From an uncultured Parabacteroides sp. (GTDB lineage: Bacteria; Bacteroidota; Bacteroidia; Bacteroidales; Tannerellaceae), in assembly GCA_947074335.1 (NCBI GenBank), contig CAMTPG010000098.1, positions 1 to 8,324 on the forward strand: DNA of 8,324 nucleotides, written 5' to 3'. Every line of letters begins with the position of its first letter. Within the stretch, counting starts at the first letter, position 1. The notes under the pieces were generated by a model. It did not search any database and was not told where the DNA came from. It worked only from the letters and a program-made list of their open reading frames with translations. The position numbers and the translations under genes are program-made. Shown in pieces: positions 7,267-8,324 of the stretch.

Positions 7267-7302
7267 CCGGTATCTGTTTAGATAAAACCGGTTATCTGTT
7301 TA
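7267..7302. repeat. Imperfect direct repeat downstream of upp
   Basis: CCGGTATCTGTTTA (7267-7280) and CCGGTTATCTGTTTA (7288-7302) differ by one inserted T and are 21 nt apart. They lie between the terminator and the upp stop, in the predicted upp 3' untranslated region. No function is evident. Confidence 0.6.
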
Positions 7303-7332
7303 TGAACTCTTGTTTCAATCTGATTTTCGTAA

Positions 7333-7986
7333 TTATACTTTTTCGCCATAAGCCAAATCACCGGCATCACCCAGTCCGGGAACAATATAAGAATGTTCAT
7401 CCAATACGGGATCAACAGCACCAACCCATACAGTTGTGATATCTGCCGGCATTTTTTGCTGAATATAATCCATAGCCTGCTGACTGGCAATAACCGACGC
7501 CACATGCACATGTGCAGGTTTACCCTTGGTAAGCAGTGCCTGATAAGCCAGCTCCATGGAACTGCCGGTAGCCAGCATGGGATCGGAAATGATTAATGTT
7601 TTATTTGTCAGATCGGGAGAAGCAATATATTCAATATGAATATCGAAATTCAGACGATCTTTGTATTTACGATAAGCCGATACAAAAGCATTTTCAGCAT
7701 TATCCAGATAACTTAAAAATCCTTCATGAAAAGGCAGTCCGGCTCTCAGAATTGTGCTGATTACAACTTTATTATCCGGTGTATTCATTTCGGCTATACC
7801 TAACGGAGAGATAATATTTTTCGTGCTATAGCTAAAATCTTTACTGATTTCGTAAGCCATGATTTCGCCGATTCGTTCAAGATTTCGCCGGAAACGCATG
7901 CTGTCTTTCTGTATGTTAACATCACGCAACTCAGCTACAAATCGATTGACAATCGAATTTGTTTTACTTAATTCTACTATTTTCAT
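7333..7986 (-). CDS. upp: Uracil phosphoribosyltransferase
   Basis: A 217-residue cytoplasmic enzyme of pyrimidine salvage that makes UMP from uracil and PRPP. The PRPP-binding loop ISDPMLATGSS spans 133-143. ILRAGLPF (79-86) is the conserved strand-loop near the pyrophosphate site, and PGLGDAGD (203-210) is the uracil-binding C-terminal signature of this enzyme. The known bacterial enzymes have about 208-210 residues, so this one is slightly long at the N-terminus. ATG 7986 is the first in-frame start after a plausible promoter; no Shine-Dalgarno is seen, as is common in this phylum. The gene stands alone on the minus strand, 130 nt after the HU fragment and convergent with the DUF1080 gene. 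No upstream attenuator was recognised. Confidence 0.96.
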   Translation of the reverse strand: MKIVELSKTNSIVNRFVAELRDVNIQKDSMRFRRNLERIGEIMAYEISKDFSYSTKNIISPLGIAEMNTPDNKVVISTILRAGLPFHEGFLSYLDNAENAFVSAYRKYKDRLNFDIHIEYIASPDLTNKTLIISDPMLATGSSMELAYQALLTKGKPAHVHVASVIASQQAMDYIQQKMPADITTVWVGAVDPVLDEHSYIVPGLGDAGDLAYGEKV

Positions 7987-8022
7987 ACCGGGAGAATAAT
8001 TAATATGCTATTAATTTTAGGA

Positions 8023-8054
8023 CGAAAGTAAATATTATCTGATAGCAGAGCAAC
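8023..8054 (-). promoter_or_regulatory. Probable promoter of upp
   Basis: On the minus strand GTTG (8054-8051) and TACTTTCG (8030-8023) are 20 nt apart. Each differs by one base from the Bacteroidota elements TTTG and TAnnTTTG. It would give a leader of about 30 nt, so upp is probably transcribed independently of the HU gene. Confidence 0.6.
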
Positions 8055-8116
8055 TATTCTCTCAAAAAAGAATTTAATGAATAATAAAATGAATATAATA
8101 AGGTCTTTTTAGCCCG

Positions 8117-8272
8117 TTACAAATTCATCTCATCGTTTATATTATTGATTTTTTCAAGCAACGAACGGCCGGGCCTGAATTTTACAGTAGTTCTGGCCGG
8201 AATATTTACAGGTTCGCCTGTTTTAGGATTTCTGGCTTCGCGTTCAGGCTGTTCTTTTGCATATAATATACC
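8117..8272 (-). CDS. HU/IHF-family DNA-binding protein, C-terminal half only
   Basis: The fragment encodes 51 native residues of a small nucleoid protein that bends DNA as a dimer. RNPKTGEPVNIPA is the HU beta-arm region, including the RNP motif whose proline intercalates into DNA. FRPGRSLLEKIN is the closing strand and C-terminal helix, followed by a short polar tail. Full-length relatives have about 90-100 residues, so roughly 45 N-terminal residues are missing (the helical dimerisation part and the start of the GFGTF-like strand). The break is not biological: native sequence stops at about 8272, where adapter sequence begins. The ATG at 8302 and the first ten residues of that frame (MEFRRVLLRS) are adapter-encoded and must not be annotated. 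Which HU paralogue this is cannot be told from the fragment. Confidence 0.88.
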   Translation of the reverse strand, partial: GILYAKEQPEREARNPKTGEPVNIPARTTVKFRPGRSLLEKINNINDEMNL

Positions 8273-8324
8273 TGATCGTAAGAGCACACGTCTGAACTCC
8301 ATTCACATTCACGAATCTCTTATT
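8273..8324 (+). other. Illumina sequencing adapter read-through at contig end
   Basis: Bases 8274-8306 match the TruSeq read-through adapter (GATCGGAAGAGC, then ACACGTCTGAACTCCAGTCAC) at 31 of 33 positions. Next come 8 bases that fit an index (ATTCACGA, 8307-8314), then 10 bases matching the adapter tail ATCTCGTATG at 8 of 10. All four mismatches are G to T (8279, 8302, 8320, 8324). This is library-derived sequence and not part of the genome. Base 8273 stands where the A-tail would be and reads T, so the exact junction is uncertain by a base. Confidence 0.97.

Noticed and set aside
7278..7596. Frames of 67-77 codons overlapping upp
   Set aside because: upp is complete with all its signature motifs; these are other-frame shadows.

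Overview
The window looks like the end of a contig from a member of the Bacteroidota, probably Bacteroidales. Three things point there: a textbook Bacteroidota promoter (TTTG-N20-TATATTTG), a ClpB whose second Walker A reads GTTGVGKT, and three of the four genes with a visible start lacking a clear Shine-Dalgarno. No plasmid, phage, IS, CRISPR, tRNA or rRNA signal was seen.

Layout. (1) 1-1934, minus: clpB, the disaggregase, with its 3' end outside the window. (2) 1935-2404: a 470-bp divergent intergenic region. It holds a good Shine-Dalgarno for clpB, a 13-codon leader ORF whose start region repeats that of clpB with identical spacing, a perfect 15-bp hairpin followed by a T-rich tract in the clpB direction, an 8-bp inverted repeat that could be an operator, and the promoter of the plus-strand operon. 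(3) 2405-7144, plus: a two-gene operon. The first gene encodes a Tat-type exported Gfo/Idh/MocA oxidoreductase. The second encodes a 1149-residue secreted protein with a long HEAT-repeat region followed by two DUF1080 (3-keto-glycoside hydrolase-type) domains. (4) 7209-7250: a 19-bp bidirectional terminator between convergent genes. (5) 7333-7986, minus: upp, uracil phosphoribosyltransferase, with its own promoter. (6) 8117-8272, minus: the C-terminal half of an HU/IHF-type DNA-binding protein. (7) 8273-8324: not biological. It is Illumina adapter read-through, and it creates a false start for the HU fragment.

How the genes work together: the plus-strand pair is the most interesting biology. 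A cofactor-loaded oxidoreductase exported by Tat could oxidise a sugar hydroxyl (C3 in known systems), and the DUF1080 domains could then cleave the glycosidic bond of the keto sugar, with the HEAT part acting as a scaffold. The substrate cannot be read from the window, which has no SusCD pair, glycoside hydrolase or sugar regulator. clpB, upp and the HU gene are housekeeping genes with no evident link to this pair.
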